A DNA stretch of 64,000 nt, from positions 1 to 64,000 of the forward strand of contig CAXBNV010000003.1 in the NCBI GenBank assembly GCA_963977185.1, given 5' to 3'. The notes beneath the pieces are model-generated. The model saw only the letters and a program-made list of their open reading frames with translations. It was not told the DNA's origin and did not search any database. Each line of letters opens with the position of its first letter. Position 1 is the first letter of the stretch. Of the stretch, positions 8,811 to 17,860 are shown piece by piece. The translations under genes and the position numbers were made by a program. The DNA comes from CAXBNV01 sp963977185. Lineage in GTDB: Bacteria; Pseudomonadota; Gammaproteobacteria; JAGOUU01.

Positions 8811-9851
8811 TTGATTGTACAAAAGTATTTAAGTAAACAAGTAAAAAAGACTTCTATTAGTATTATAATAATATTATTATTCATTGTCACATCGAATCAA
8901 TACATTTCCTTATTATCAAAAGCGGTACATGGCAAAATAGTTAAAGAAGGTATTCTTGATATTTTATTTCTTAGCATGCCAACTTTACTGGGGGTGTTGC
9001 TGCCTATAGCTTTGTTTTTAGGTATAATTTTAGTTCTAAGTAGGCTTTATGCTGATTCAGAAATGGTCATATTAAACAGCAATGGAATTGGACCTTTAGA
9101 TATATTAAATTATATAAAATGGCCTATCTTAAGCTTTGCGTTGATTGCTGCTGTAGTTAATCTATATGTCAATCCTAAAGTCATGTATTATAAAGATTTT
9201 TTTAAAAACAAATATCAAGCAATTGCAAAATTACAACATTTGCCAGTTGGTGAGTTTTTATCTTTTGCTAATGGTAAATATGTAATTTACATATCTAATA
9301 AAGTTAATGATGATAAAGAGTTAGAAAATATATTTCTTGCTGAAGATAATGCTGACTCTTTAATATTAAGCCAAAAAGCAAGTTTTGTTAAAGGTGATAA
9401 TAATGAACGTATTTTGGTTTTACATGATGGCATGAGATATCATGGAATATCTGACAAAAAGAGCTTAAATGTTATTGAGTTTAAAAAACATGGGTTTATG
9501 CTACCCAAAATTAATATATCTAACAAATTAGATAAAAAAGAAAAGCCTACCAAATTATTATTTAATTCACAATTACTAGAAGATAAATTAGAATTACAGT
9601 GGCGTATAAGTTTTGTATTGGCGCCATTAATATTAGCTATTTTAGCTATTCCCTTAAGTAGAGTGAGTCCAAGACAAGGTAAATTTACTAAAATAATACC
9701 GGCTATATTAATATTTATATCCTATTATAATTTGCTGGCAAGCTCTATTGATTGGGTTGAAGCAGGATATATTCCTTTGTGGATTGGTCTTTGGTGGGTT
9801 CATCTTTTATTTTTAACAGCAGCCATATGGCTTTGGCGTAAAAAATTATGA
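8811..9851 (+). CDS. lptF: LPS export ABC transporter permease LptF
   Basis: A 346-residue inner-membrane permease of the lipopolysaccharide exporter LptB2FG. Membrane helices sit near the N-terminus (residues about 15-35 and 55-105) and at the C-terminus (about 265-345), around a periplasmic beta-jellyroll-type region. This is the LptF/LptG layout. With LptB it extracts LPS from the inner membrane and feeds the LptC-A bridge. The start is a TTG at 8811; the protein then begins MIVQKYL, like other LptF N-termini, and no nearby ATG fits. Only 19 bp separate it from the pepA start, so its promoter must overlap pepA coding sequence. It overlaps lptG by 4 bp. Confidence 0.92.
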   Translation: MIVQKYLSKQVKKTSISIIIILLFIVTSNQYISLLSKAVHGKIVKEGILDILFLSMPTLLGVLLPIALFLGIILVLSRLYADSEMVILNSNGIGPLDILNYIKWPILSFALIAAVVNLYVNPKVMYYKDFFKNKYQAIAKLQHLPVGEFLSFANGKYVIYISNKVNDDKELENIFLAEDNADSLILSQKASFVKGDNNERILVLHDGMRYHGISDKKSLNVIEFKKHGFMLPKINISNKLDKKEKPTKLLFNSQLLEDKLELQWRISFVLAPLILAILAIPLSRVSPRQGKFTKIIPAILIFISYYNLLASSIDWVEAGYIPLWIGLWWVHLLFLTAAIWLWRKKL

Positions 9852-10924
9852 GGCTTTTTAAAGTAGTTCATTTCTATATAGCAAAATATATATTTTTAAT
9901 GACTTGCGTCAGTATGCTTTTTATTGCAGCGTTAGATATTTTTTTTAATTTCTTAGCTGTACAAAATAATGTTGGTGTTGGTAATTTTAATTTATTAAAT
10001 GCGTTTTTATATGCTATTTTATGCTCGCCTGCTCATTTAGTACAAATATTTCCAATAACTATGTTGTTAGGAGTAGTTTTTGGACTGGGTGTTTTATCAT
10101 ATCGTAGCGAGCTTATCATTTTGCAAGCTAATGGTTTATCTGTTTTTAATTTGTTAACAATTGTTATTATTGTAGGTATGTTTTTCACAGCTATAAATAT
10201 GACAATAGAAGAGTTTGTTGCTCCAAAAGCAAGGCAATTAGCTGAATTAAATAGAGCTGTTGCAAGATCAGGAAGTTTTGCTGCAACTAGCAAAGAAGGA
10301 GTTTGGCTAAAATTAAATACAGATTTTATTCATATTAACGAAATATTATTAGATGGTACAATAAGAGGCGTTACTAGATATTTTATAGTAAATAATAAAA
10401 TACAAAAAATTATAAAAGCAGACAAATTGCATTACAAAAAGAAAACTTGGTATGCTGAAAATGTGACTATCACCAAGATAGGCTCAGCTCATTATAAAAA
10501 AGAATACGTAGATAAAAGTATTTGGGATAATTTTTTACAGCCAGAGTTTCTCGAAGTTGTTTCTGTATCACCAGAATATTTAGGTATGCGTGATTTAATT
10601 AAATTTATTAAATTTCGTAAAGAAAATCACTTGAATAACAAAAGCTTAAAGCTTGCTTTGTACCAAAAAATATCACAACCATTTATTGTTTTAATAATGA
10701 TTTTATTAGGTTTCCCTTTTGTATTTGGTAAACAAAGATCATTAAATTTTGGTTTAAAAGCTTTTTTAGCTATTATATTAGGGCTTATATATTTTTTAGT
10801 ATCAAGAACTTTTATTGTAATGGTTCAAGCTTATAAATGGCCTTTAATAATAGGGGTCTTAGGTCCAGGAATAATATTTGGCAGTTTTGCACTTTATTTA
10901 TTATATAGAACGATTAGAATTTAA
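9848..10924 (+). CDS. lptG: LPS export ABC transporter permease LptG
   Basis: A 358-residue partner permease of LptF in the LptB2FG exporter. It has the same architecture: N-terminal membrane helices (about residues 12-125), a periplasmic beta-rich domain (about 135-260) and C-terminal helices (about 270-355). The start ATG overlaps the lptF stop (ATGA), a coupling that would favour equal production of both subunits. An unusual kinase-like gene follows after 8 bp and is probably read from the same transcript. Confidence 0.92.
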   Translation: MRLFKVVHFYIAKYIFLMTCVSMLFIAALDIFFNFLAVQNNVGVGNFNLLNAFLYAILCSPAHLVQIFPITMLLGVVFGLGVLSYRSELIILQANGLSVFNLLTIVIIVGMFFTAINMTIEEFVAPKARQLAELNRAVARSGSFAATSKEGVWLKLNTDFIHINEILLDGTIRGVTRYFIVNNKIQKIIKADKLHYKKKTWYAENVTITKIGSAHYKKEYVDKSIWDNFLQPEFLEVVSVSPEYLGMRDLIKFIKFRKENHLNNKSLKLALYQKISQPFIVLIMILLGFPFVFGKQRSLNFGLKAFLAIILGLIYFLVSRTFIVMVQAYKWPLIIGVLGPGIIFGSFALYLLYRTIRI

Positions 10925-10932
10925 TTTAAATT

Positions 10933-12705
10933 ATGCCAGAAAATACAGTTGAAAGAAATTTATTAAATTTGAATAATGCTATTTTAGCTTTAGAATATCA
11001 GCAAAAACATGGTTATGCTTTATCTACAATGGAGTTTAAGGCCATTATTTCTGAAGACGAGTTTAATAAATTATATTTAAAGTTAATAAGTATATTAAAA
11101 ATAACTGATAATGTTGTAATGACTTTACTATCAAAAGGTAAATTTAGATTACAAAAAAAAATTTATGACCTACCAAGAACTATACAAATATATCAAGATA
11201 ATATAGGTTCTTATGTTATTGCTTTTGAAGCAAAAAGATCTATTGCTGGAGGTGATAAGGTTTGTAGATCTAAGGTTAAAGGAGGCACGTATAAAAGTTT
11301 TAGCAAAGCATTTATTTTAAATTTACCTAAAAATGAAATATTAGGTGACATTGATAATCAATTGGCATCTTTAGTAATGAGAAATTATGATGATGAAACA
11401 GGTTGTAATTATATAGAGGCGGATATAACGCATGAAACTAGTGCTGGAGTTAAGTTATATTATTTTGCTTATGAAAATAAAGATATAAAAAAACTAGCTT
11501 TTTATGGCAAAATGGGAACGCCTTTATTTGATTATTTTAACGATTCAAATTTATACAATTCTTTAACTATTCAAGATAAACAAGATATTTTTAATAGTAT
11601 AGTAAATCAATTATATATATTACATAATGCCAAGATTATACATCAAGATATTAAACCAGATAATATTATTGTTTATTATAATAAAGCAGCTAAAAAATAC
11701 TATACAAAGTTAAATGATTTTGGAATTTCAAATAAACTTTATAATAAAGCATTAGCAACTATAGGATATGAGTCACCAGAAATGGTTGAAGGTAAATTTA
11801 TATCTAAAAATTATAATTTTAGATCGCATAATGTAGCAACCTTATCAATGAGATTATATAATTTAAATTATCGTGGTATAAACTCTCGTTTTTTTTATTC
11901 TTTGCCTAATAGCTCATTTTTTCCATCTAGAAGTAATGATATGTGGGCTTTAGGAGTTGTTTATTTTCAATTAATGTATTCACCAAATATTGCTAACAAT
12001 ATGATTCAAATATCTGATGAAAATTTAACTGAGTTGAAATTTATTGGCAAATTAGATAAGATCATTCAACAATTGTTAATAAGATATGAAAAGAGGACGT
12101 CTATAGCTAAACTTATGCTTTATTTACAAAACAGCCAAACAGAAAATAACGATTTATTATTATATACAATGCTAAATATAGGTAATAAATTTAGGGGGTT
12201 AGGTAAATATGCAAGTGATGGAGAGGTTCTAAATGTTAAAAATAAATGTGAACATTTAAGTATATTAGGAGAAAAATTTAAAGAAAATATATTTAATAAC
12301 TATAGCGTGCAAGATTTAGAGTATTTATTTTTATTTATTCAAAATTTGATTGATCAATATCAATATTATGTTAGCTATACAGATATATCACCACAAACAG
12401 TAACGAATGGAGATGCTATTGTAGAAATTAATAAGCAGTTTAAAATTCTTATTGATTATTTTGCAAGTTATTTTACTGCAGCAAAAAAAGTGTTAAAAGT
12501 AAATGGTTTTTTACTTAATATATCATCAGACATCAATTTATTAGATATAATTTGCGATAAATTTTCTGAACTTTTAAGTAAAGAAGAATTAATTTATATT
12601 CAAGATTATCAAGGGAAAGTTTCATCAATAGAAGATAGAAATTTGCCTGATTTAGATAAAAAAGATCAAGCCGTACATGAAGCTGAAGCTAGAAAATTAG
12701 CGTAA
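10933..12705 (+). CDS. Eukaryotic-like serine/threonine protein kinase, possible effector
   Basis: A 590-residue soluble protein with a protein-kinase-like domain in its first two thirds. The catalytic loop reads HQDIKPDN with Asp239 and Asn244, the magnesium motif is DFG with Asp263, and GYESPEMV stands for the APE motif. DMWALGVVYF matches the subdomain IX Asp-x-Trp-Ala-x-Gly pattern. A long insert (about residues 297-333) separates these last two motifs. The nucleotide-lysine region is hard to place. His-Gln-Asp replaces His-Arg-Asp, so this is a non-RD kinase. There is no signal peptide or membrane segment; the last 150 residues are helical and of unknown function. It sits 8 bp after lptG. 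It may be a translocated effector kinase of the kind known in Legionella, but no secretion system is in this window. Confidence 0.75.
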   Translation: MPENTVERNLLNLNNAILALEYQQKHGYALSTMEFKAIISEDEFNKLYLKLISILKITDNVVMTLLSKGKFRLQKKIYDLPRTIQIYQDNIGSYVIAFEAKRSIAGGDKVCRSKVKGGTYKSFSKAFILNLPKNEILGDIDNQLASLVMRNYDDETGCNYIEADITHETSAGVKLYYFAYENKDIKKLAFYGKMGTPLFDYFNDSNLYNSLTIQDKQDIFNSIVNQLYILHNAKIIHQDIKPDNIIVYYNKAAKKYYTKLNDFGISNKLYNKALATIGYESPEMVEGKFISKNYNFRSHNVATLSMRLYNLNYRGINSRFFYSLPNSSFFPSRSNDMWALGVVYFQLMYSPNIANNMIQISDENLTELKFIGKLDKIIQQLLIRYEKRTSIAKLMLYLQNSQTENNDLLLYTMLNIGNKFRGLGKYASDGEVLNVKNKCEHLSILGEKFKENIFNNYSVQDLEYLFLFIQNLIDQYQYYVSYTDISPQTVTNGDAIVEINKQFKILIDYFASYFTAAKKVLKVNGFLLNISSDINLLDIICDKFSELLSKEELIYIQDYQGKVSSIEDRNLPDLDKKDQAVHEAEARKLA

Positions 12706-12716
12706 AATTAACGAAT

Positions 12717-13628
12717 TTATTTATGAAATAAGGCTCTAATAAAAATTTTTATAAAATCTAATTTTGATAAGTATGGTCTTTGAAATATATTATCTTGAGT
12801 AAAATTATTATTTTTAAATTTATTTATTAAATAAAGAGCTGCTTCAATAATAGCTTTTATTTCTAATTTAAATCTTCCGGATAAATTCTTTAATAAATTT
12901 TGTTTGTTTTTTATTATTAGTTTGTAAGCTTGTTCTAAAATTTCTTCTCTTGCTTTAATCCAGTTTAAGCTCGATTGATTAGATATTATATCAGATAGAT
13001 TTAAATTATATTTTTCTAAAATATCAACTGGTATATAACATCGTTTTCTTTCTATATAATCGCTTTTAATATCTTGCATAAAATTAATAATTTGCAAAGC
13101 AGAGCAGATGTTGTCGCTTGCAATTAATGATTTTTTATCTGTTACATTATTTAAGTTTAATAATAACCTACCAATAGGGTTTGCAGAATATTTACAATAA
13201 TAAAGAAGTTCTTGGAAATCACTATATTTATTTTTAATAATATCTTGTTTAAATGCTATAAGTAAATGTAGTAATAAGTTAATAGAAATATTATGCTTGT
13301 TAATAGAATCTTTTAGATGGCTTAAAAAACTTAATGACAAATTTTTGTCAGTAAGTTTTTTCAATTCTAAATAAGATACTTTATCTATATTTTCTATAAT
13401 GCGTTCTAGTTCATTAATTAATTTAGATTTTTGTTTTTGGTTTAAAATATTAGAATCTACAATATCATCAGCATATCTTGCATAAGTATATATGGCTATA
13501 ATTGGAGATCTTAATTTTTTAGGTAATAATTTTGATGCAACAGGAAAATTTTCATAATGATTTTTAGTAATATTAGAGCAATAATTAAAAGAGTTTTTTA
13601 TTAATATATTCTTATTTATATTAGTCAT
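12717..13628 (-). CDS. hpnC: Squalene/phytoene synthase family protein, HpnC-like
   Basis: A 303-residue all-helical prenyl synthase. The N-terminal HYENFPVASKLLP followed by YARYADDIVD closely follows the HpnC subfamily. The first Asp-rich motif is DDIVD (residues 54-58). The second is QDIKSD (Asp186, Asp190), near the expected NFMQD context. HpnC works with HpnD and HpnE to make squalene from two farnesyl diphosphates, usually for hopanoids. Neither partner nor a squalene cyclase is in this window, so the end product here is unknown. It lies 8 bp behind the phosphatase gene on the same strand, probably the third gene of the ubiG operon, and is convergent with the kinase-like gene. Confidence 0.75.
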   Translation of the reverse strand: MTNINKNILIKNSFNYCSNITKNHYENFPVASKLLPKKLRSPIIAIYTYARYADDIVDSNILNQKQKSKLINELERIIENIDKVSYLELKKLTDKNLSLSFLSHLKDSINKHNISINLLLHLLIAFKQDIIKNKYSDFQELLYYCKYSANPIGRLLLNLNNVTDKKSLIASDNICSALQIINFMQDIKSDYIERKRCYIPVDILEKYNLNLSDIISNQSSLNWIKAREEILEQAYKLIIKNKQNLLKNLSGRFKLEIKAIIEAALYLINKFKNNNFTQDNIFQRPYLSKLDFIKIFIRALFHK

Positions 13629-13636
13629 GATTATAT

Positions 13637-14332
13637 TTATATATCAAATAATTTAATTATTTCACTTATATCTTTCATGTAAAAGTCAGCATTCCATGCA
13701 GATGCTTCCTCAGGATTGCCTATATAACCATATAAAGCAACAGCAGTAAACGTTCCTGCATATTTACCAGCGGTTATATCATTAATTGAGTCTCCTAAAA
13801 AAACACAATCTTGTGCTTTCATATCAAGTTGTTCTAAAGCATATAATACCGGATCAGGATGAGGTTTTGGATTAGCCGCAGTATCTTGCCCAACTACACA
13901 AGAACAATTTTTAAATATATTATATTTTGCTATAAGTTCTTTAGTTAGTTTTTCATATTTATTAGTAACAATACCCCATTTGATATTATTTGTATCTAAA
14001 AAATTGATGACATTTTCAGTGTTTTTAAATATTTCGCTGTGATCATCCATATGATTAGAATAATATTCAATTACTTCATTTATTATTTTATTAATATCTA
14101 AATTAGAAGTATCTATATCAGGATGATTATATAAATGAGTTTCTAATATTTTTTTTGATCCATAAGATATAAATTTTCTAACCTCTTCGGTGTTTATTGA
14201 AGGTATATTATATTTCTCAAAAACATTATTAAGTGCTTTTTTAATATCATGTATAGTGTCAATTAAAGTACCGTCTAAATCAAATAGAACGGCTTTAAAG
14301 TTATGTTTAAGTGTTTTTTCTTGCATATACAA
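13637..14332 (-). CDS. HAD phosphatase: MurNAc-6-phosphate phosphatase (MupP) or phosphoglycolate phosphatase (Gph)
   Basis: A 231-residue HAD-superfamily phosphatase of the Gph type. Motif I is LFDLDGTLID with the nucleophile Asp18 and the acid/base Asp20. Motif II is WGIVTNK, the motif III lysine lies in ANPKPHPDP, and motif IV is FLGDSINDI. A helical cap lies between motifs I and II. It is usually named Gph. However, its place directly behind ubiG, with mtaD and anmK a few kilobases away, is the neighbourhood of Pseudomonas mupP, whose product dephosphorylates N-acetylmuramate 6-phosphate made by AnmK. I cannot decide between the two from motifs. It overlaps ubiG by 26 bp; Met3 (14326) is an equally good start. 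Confidence 0.82.
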   Translation of the reverse strand: MYMQEKTLKHNFKAVLFDLDGTLIDTIHDIKKALNNVFEKYNIPSINTEEVRKFISYGSKKILETHLYNHPDIDTSNLDINKIINEVIEYYSNHMDDHSEIFKNTENVINFLDTNNIKWGIVTNKYEKLTKELIAKYNIFKNCSCVVGQDTAANPKPHPDPVLYALEQLDMKAQDCVFLGDSINDITAGKYAGTFTAVALYGYIGNPEEASAWNADFYMKDISEIIKLFDI

Positions 14333-15047
14333 TATAATTTACATCTATATTATTTGTTAAATAAAATTCATCTTTGAGAATATTATATTCAATACCTATT
14401 TGCTTTTCTATGGTTAAATCATTAGCTCGAAGCATTGCTGATAGTTCGCTTGGTTTAATGAATTTATTATATTCATGGGTATTCATGGGTAATATTTTTA
14501 ATAAATACTCAGCTCCAACAATTGATTTTAAATAAGATTTAAAGTTTCTATTTAGAGTTGAAAGAAATATTATACCATTGTCATCTAACAGTTCGCATGC
14601 ATTTTCTATTATTTTTTCAGGATAGGGCACATGTTCAAGCATTTCCATGCAAGTTATAATTTGGTATTTGTTTTTTGGATTACTGTTATTTTGTCTTTCA
14701 GATAATTTATCTAATGCAATATTTTCAAAAGATATATTAATGTTCTTATCTTTATATTGATCTAACACATGCATCTTTGCAGCCATTATGGCTTTTTTAG
14801 CAAGATCAATTCCAGTAACATTAGCTCCTAATTCAGCAAGTTTTACACTTAAAAGCCCAGCGCCACAACCAATATCTAAAATATTTTTATTATTGATATC
14901 TATATTGTCAGTAATGAAATTAGCTCTTAAAGGATTAATTTGATGTAAAGTTTTTAATGGTCCATTAGGGTCCCACCAACTGTGGGCAAGTTTATCAAAC
15001 TTATTAATTTCTTCTTGATCAAGATTTTCTGGATTTTTATTATTCAT
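14307..15047 (-). CDS. ubiG: Ubiquinone biosynthesis O-methyltransferase UbiG
   Basis: A 246-residue class I SAM-dependent methyltransferase that performs both O-methylations of the ubiquinone ring. The N-terminal FDKLAHSWWDPNGPLKTLH is diagnostic of UbiG. The SAM-binding motif ILDIGCGAGLLSVKLAELGA follows, and CMEMLEHVPYPE marks the later substrate region. Length matches E. coli UbiG (240). A good promoter stands directly upstream (TTAACA, 17 bp, TATAAT). It heads an apparent operon with the phosphatase and hpnC-like genes. Its presence implies aerobic respiration with ubiquinone. Confidence 0.93.
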   Translation of the reverse strand: MNNKNPENLDQEEINKFDKLAHSWWDPNGPLKTLHQINPLRANFITDNIDINNKNILDIGCGAGLLSVKLAELGANVTGIDLAKKAIMAAKMHVLDQYKDKNINISFENIALDKLSERQNNSNPKNKYQIITCMEMLEHVPYPEKIIENACELLDDNGIIFLSTLNRNFKSYLKSIVGAEYLLKILPMNTHEYNKFIKPSELSAMLRANDLTIEKQIGIEYNILKDEFYLTNNIDVNYIVYARKNT

Positions 15048-15092
15048 TTGTAATATTGTTGATTAACGTAGTTTTTTAATTTGTAATTACTT

Positions 15093-15121
15093 ATTATACT
15101 AAAAAATTAAAACAGTGTTAA
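15093..15121 (-). promoter_or_regulatory. Sigma70-type promoter of ubiG
   Basis: Reading the minus strand, the -35 box TTAACA (complement of 15116-15121, five of six matches) is followed by exactly 17 bp and a perfect TATAAT (complement of 15093-15098). It ends 45 bp before the ubiG start. The same 29 bp lie upstream of the divergent symporter gene, so the two genes share a compact intergenic control region. Confidence 0.6.
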
Positions 15122-15159
15122 CATGTTTATTAATCATCATAAAATTAGGTTATAAGGAA

Positions 15160-16434
15160 ATGCTTAAAAAGATTATTAGCAAATGGTTAGCTCTGGATAA
15201 CTGGCAAAAAATTATAATCGCCTTATTTATGGGTATAATTTCAGGAATACTCATTGGGCCTAAAATATCTATAGTGCAACCTGTAGGGGATTTATTTATG
15301 AATGCTTTGCATTTGCTCATTATACCAGTTATTTTTACATCAGTTGTATCAGCAATAACATCAATGGAAAATACTAAAAAAATGAAAGCTATATCAGTAA
15401 AAGCTTTTGTTTTTTATGTTGTTTCATTAATATGTGGCTCTATTATAGCCATAATTGTTGGTAATTTAATTATGCCAGGGTTGGGGCTTAACTATAAAGA
15501 TATAGGTGCAGCGACCGTACTGTTACAAAGCACGCCTTCTTTCGTGGAATTTTTTACAAATTTAGTGCCAGCCAATCCTTTTGCTGCAATTGTAAATGAA
15601 AATATAATTCAGATAACTATTTTTGCTATATTATTTGGAGTAGCAATTAATAAAAGTGGAGAACAAGGGAAATCTTTTGCTGTTTTCTTTAAGTCTTTAT
15701 CACATGTTTCTTATAAACTTGCTGATATTGTAATGTCATGTGCTCCATATGGTGTTTTTGCTTTTATCGCATGCACATTTGGCTCATTGGGATTAAACGC
15801 GTTATATCCTTTAGTTTCATTAATTATTGCTTATTTATTAGCATCAGTTGTCCTAGTGATTATATATTTATTAATAGTAACTGTATTTATGAAGAAGTCT
15901 CCTATTGTTTTTATTAAAAGCATTACTTCAGCAATATTGCTTGCAATTAGCACGACAAGCAGCAGTATAACAGTACCAGAATCTATTAAGTGTGCTGAAA
16001 ATAATTTAAAAGTAACACCAGAAATTGCTAGATTTTTAATACCTTTAGGCTGTAGTTTTAATCTAACTGCTCTTGTTATTTATTTAGTGCTATCAGCTAT
16101 ATTTACAGCTAATATATTTGGTATTAATCTTTCTGCAATGCAATATGTTTCACTTATTATAACGGCAAGTTTATCATCAATGGGAGTAAGTGGTTTACCA
16201 GGGTGTGGTATTATAGTTATGGGAGCTGTATTAGCTTCAGTAAATTTACCGCTTGGGGCTTTATCTTTAATATTAGGAATAGATAGAATTAACGATATGA
16301 TTCAAACAGCAACTCATGTTATCAGTGATATTTTTATTGCATCTTTAGTTTGTCATACTGAAAAATTAAAATTAAAAGTTAATCAGGAGCAAATTTTAAA
16401 GAAAAATTTAGATTTTAATATTGGTTCTAATTGA
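15160..16434 (+). CDS. Dicarboxylate/amino acid:cation symporter (DAACS family)
   Basis: A roughly 424-residue inner-membrane symporter of the GltP/DctA family. It takes up glutamate, aspartate or C4-dicarboxylates with protons or sodium. Recognisable elements are the N-terminal WQKIIIALFMGIISG, the serine-rich re-entrant loop STTSSSITVP, and the late helix with SLSSMGVSGLPG. The frame is open to a GTG at 15115. I prefer the ATG at 15160 because it starts the family-like MLKKIISKW and because the GTG lies inside the ubiG promoter. An AAGGAA precedes this ATG, though very close to it. Substrate cannot be read from the sequence. Confidence 0.87.
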   Translation: MLKKIISKWLALDNWQKIIIALFMGIISGILIGPKISIVQPVGDLFMNALHLLIIPVIFTSVVSAITSMENTKKMKAISVKAFVFYVVSLICGSIIAIIVGNLIMPGLGLNYKDIGAATVLLQSTPSFVEFFTNLVPANPFAAIVNENIIQITIFAILFGVAINKSGEQGKSFAVFFKSLSHVSYKLADIVMSCAPYGVFAFIACTFGSLGLNALYPLVSLIIAYLLASVVLVIIYLLIVTVFMKKSPIVFIKSITSAILLAISTTSSSITVPESIKCAENNLKVTPEIARFLIPLGCSFNLTALVIYLVLSAIFTANIFGINLSAMQYVSLIITASLSSMGVSGLPGCGIIVMGAVLASVNLPLGALSLILGIDRINDMIQTATHVISDIFIASLVCHTEKLKLKVNQEQILKKNLDFNIGSN

Positions 16435-16447
16435 CTAATTAATTAAA

Positions 16448-17758
16448 TTATATTTTTTGAATTTCTGTTTTCCATTTATGAGCAATATCAAATAATTTAT
16501 CTTTAGATAAATATTTAAGCTCACGATTTTTAACTAACTGATTACCTGCAACAAAAACATCTGTTACTTGAAAGCTATTGGTTGAATATACCAATTGAGA
16601 GTTAATATCATATAAAGGTTGAGTATTGAGATGATCCATGTCAATAGCAATAAAATCAGCTTGTTTATTTTTCTCAAGACTGCCTATTTTGTCTTCAAGA
16701 CCCATGACCTTGGCGTTATTAATAGTTGCCATTTTGATAGCTTCAATAGCAGGTAAGGCTGTTGGATTTTGATTGTGAATTTTAGCAAGTAGCGCTGCTG
16801 TTCTTATTTCGCCTAAAATATCTAAATCATTATTACTTGCAGCTCCATCTGTTCCAATTCCAACAGTAAGACCTGCTTTCAATAATTTGTTAGTAGGACA
16901 AATACCGCTAGCTAATTTTAAATTAGATTCAGGACAATGAATTACTTTAATATCTTTTTGTTGAAATAATTCTATTTCTTTCTCATTAAATTGCGTCATA
17001 TGTACGGCTTGAAAATCAGAATTTAATATTTCTAATCTATCAAGTCTTTCTACAGGTCGCATTCTATATTCTTCCAATGACTGTTGGATTTCTTTTTTAG
17101 TTTCATGTAAATGACAGCAAATTTTTAAATTATATTTTTCAGCTTGTTTTTTAATTTTGATAAAAGTGTCATCAGATACTGAATATGGAGCATGTGGATT
17201 TAAAGAAGCAAAGATTAATTTATGATTCTTATATTCTTGATGTACTTCTATGCCTTGTGTTATATAGTCATCAGCAGTTTTAGCCCAAGATGTTGGGTAG
17301 TCAAAAATATGAGTTCCTATATTTGCTCTGATTTTCGCATCATCTGCGGCTTTTGCTATGTCTTTTGAGAAAAAGAACATATCATTAAAACAAGTAATTC
17401 CGTTAAGTAGCATTTCACCAATAGAGTATAATGATGCATCATAGATAAACTCATGAGACATAATTTTATTTTCAATAGGCCAGATGCGTTTTTTAAGCCA
17501 TGTTTCTAATGGTAAATCATCAGCATAACCACGCATTAAAGTTGCTGGTAGGTGAGTGTGTGCGTTAATTAATCCAGGCATTACAGCATGTTTGTCAAAA
17601 TTTATAGTTTTATCTATATTATTGTAGATTTTAACAACTTGATCTTGCGGTAAAATATCAAAAATAAGATCGTTTTTAATTATCAGAGAATAATTTTTGA
17701 AGATATCAAAAGATTTATTTAAAGTAACAAGATATTTGCAGTTAACTTGAGTTAGCAT
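16448..17758 (-). CDS. mtaD: Amidohydrolase: 5-methylthioadenosine/S-adenosylhomocysteine deaminase (MtaD/TRZ-ATZ family)
   Basis: A 436-residue amidohydrolase with the metal site in order: MPGLINAHTHLP (His-x-His), HLHETKKE, a later His in QAVHMTQF, and GTDGAASNNDLD with the catalytic Asp. Enzymes of this group deaminate the adenine of methylthioadenosine or S-adenosylhomocysteine, or guanine-like rings. In gammaproteobacteria this gene often lies by ubiG, as here, with the symporter in between. SAH removal would relieve product inhibition of methyltransferases such as UbiG. Substrate choice is an inference; the amidohydrolase call is firm. A good promoter is seen upstream. Confidence 0.85.
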   Translation of the reverse strand: MLTQVNCKYLVTLNKSFDIFKNYSLIIKNDLIFDILPQDQVVKIYNNIDKTINFDKHAVMPGLINAHTHLPATLMRGYADDLPLETWLKKRIWPIENKIMSHEFIYDASLYSIGEMLLNGITCFNDMFFFSKDIAKAADDAKIRANIGTHIFDYPTSWAKTADDYITQGIEVHQEYKNHKLIFASLNPHAPYSVSDDTFIKIKKQAEKYNLKICCHLHETKKEIQQSLEEYRMRPVERLDRLEILNSDFQAVHMTQFNEKEIELFQQKDIKVIHCPESNLKLASGICPTNKLLKAGLTVGIGTDGAASNNDLDILGEIRTAALLAKIHNQNPTALPAIEAIKMATINNAKVMGLEDKIGSLEKNKQADFIAIDMDHLNTQPLYDINSQLVYSTNSFQVTDVFVAGNQLVKNRELKYLSKDKLFDIAHKWKTEIQKI

Positions 17759-17794
17759 TAAAATAAGACCTATTCAAAGTTATGAAATTCACTT

Positions 17795-17823
17795 ATTATA
17801 CACTAATCTTTTATTAATTTGAA
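17795..17823 (-). promoter_or_regulatory. Candidate sigma70 promoter of mtaD
   Basis: On the minus strand, TTCAAA (complement of 17818-17823, four of six matches to TTGACA) is followed by 17 bp and a perfect TATAAT (complement of 17795-17800). It lies about 37 bp before the mtaD start at 17758. Confidence 0.5.
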
Positions 17824-17860
17824 TTATCTTTATATTTAATTATTTGGGGATCATATAAGA

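Noticed and set aside
8792..8890. Upstream extension of pepA to 8890
   Set aside because: The 33 added residues are hydrophobic and unlike PepA, and would run through the start of divergent lptF.
15115..15159. GTG start of the DAACS symporter at 15115
   Set aside because: It lies inside the ubiG promoter and adds a 15-residue lead not needed by the family; ATG 15160 fits better.
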